A stretch of DNA of 5,784 bases from the NCBI GenBank assembly GCA_018969165.1, contig JAGWYX010000293.1:1-5784 (forward strand). Reading direction: 5' to 3'. Made by a program: the position numbers and the translations under genes. Below, in pieces: positions 5,653 through 5,784 of this stretch (positions are counted from its first letter, which is position 1; every line of letters begins with the position of its first letter). Below the pieces are notes generated by a model. It was not told where the DNA came from. It saw only the letters and a program-made list of their open reading frames with translations, and did no database searches. The DNA comes from Verrucomicrobiota bacterium (GTDB lineage Bacteria > Verrucomicrobiota > Verrucomicrobiia > Limisphaerales > JAGWYX01).

Positions 5653-5784
5653 GTAGCAGCGGACGTCAGTCCGCTCCATCTTCTCCCGCGGACGACCCCT
5701 TTGCCAGCCGGGGCGCCTTTCGCACAACGGCACCGCCACGCCATTGCCCAAGCCGCTCGAATGCAGTTCGAGCCGACTCACGTC
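5653..5784. repeat. Array unit 3 core, truncated by the window edge
   Basis: It matches unit 1 except for two substitutions, one of which (GACCGC to GACCCC) breaks the small internal stem. The window stops at CTCACGTC, within the right terminal hairpin, so whether further units follow is unknown. It is preceded by the spacer 5633-5652. Confidence 0.85.

Larger units (their letters stand above)
5331..5784. repeat. Tandem array of 161-bp units built from REP-like hairpins (runs off right edge)
   Basis: The word GTAGCAGCGGACGTCAGTCC occurs at 5331, 5492 and 5653, an exact 161-bp period. Each unit is a 141-bp core plus a 20-bp spacer; the third is cut by the window end after 132 bp. Cores 1 and 2 differ at three positions, and 1 and 3 at two of the 132 shared. 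Each complete core begins and ends with GTAGCAGC in opposite orientation, so it has terminal inverted repeats, each followed by a hairpin. This matches the GTAG-plus-palindrome layout of REP/BIME-type elements. The period is not a multiple of three and reading frames shift between copies, so this is not coding. It lies 36 bp after the feoB stop and could affect its mRNA end. Confidence 0.9.

Noticed and set aside
5153..5744. Small open frames in the feoB tail and repeat array on both strands
   Set aside because: They arise from high GC and the repeat itself; the 161-bp period shifts frame between copies and no protein family is visible.
5331..5784. CRISPR array
   Set aside because: The repeated part is 141 bp with only 20-bp, similar spacers; CRISPR repeats are about 24-40 bp with unrelated spacers.

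Overview
The window reads as high-GC chromosomal DNA from a Verrucomicrobia-type bacterium, most likely in or near the Pedosphaeraceae/Limisphaerales. Three things point that way: a secreted protein ending in the 'LVLTWPG..GFQLQSTPNL...W..V...FFRV' module common in that group, a compact feoA-feoA-feoB cluster, and intergenic DNA rich in hairpin repeats. The taxonomic call is inference from sequence style; there is no rRNA or marker gene here.

Layout. Bases 1-1504 hold the 3' part of a secreted, probably beta-propeller-like protein whose start lies left of the window. Bases 1505-1700 separate it from a convergent gene and contain a terminator-like hairpin and a perfect 28-bp inverted repeat with a 22-nt loop. 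Bases 1701-2084 (minus strand) encode a stand-alone CheY-like receiver protein. A 102-bp divergent gap follows, with a weak promoter candidate for the next operon. Bases 2187-5294 (plus strand) hold a ferrous iron uptake operon: a cysteine-rich FeoA, a second canonical FeoA, and the GTPase/permease FeoB, with 44-nt and 4-nt gaps. No FeoC is seen.

Bases 5295-5784 are non-coding. They contain a short heptamer repeat, then a tandem array of 161-bp units running off the right edge. Each complete unit is bounded by inverted hairpins preceded by GTAG, the layout known from REP/BIME elements. The two end hairpins of a unit differ by a compensatory base pair, so the fold is conserved beyond the sequence. 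A third GTAG-plus-palindrome of different sequence lies in frame inside feoB, in a low-complexity linker.

How the genes work together. FeoB would carry Fe(II) across the inner membrane, with the two small SH3-like FeoA proteins acting on it from the cytoplasm. The receiver protein is divergently transcribed and has no visible kinase partner, so a link to iron uptake is not shown. The main points of interest are the repeat elements and the divergent, cysteine-rich FeoA. I found no convincing new multi-gene system.
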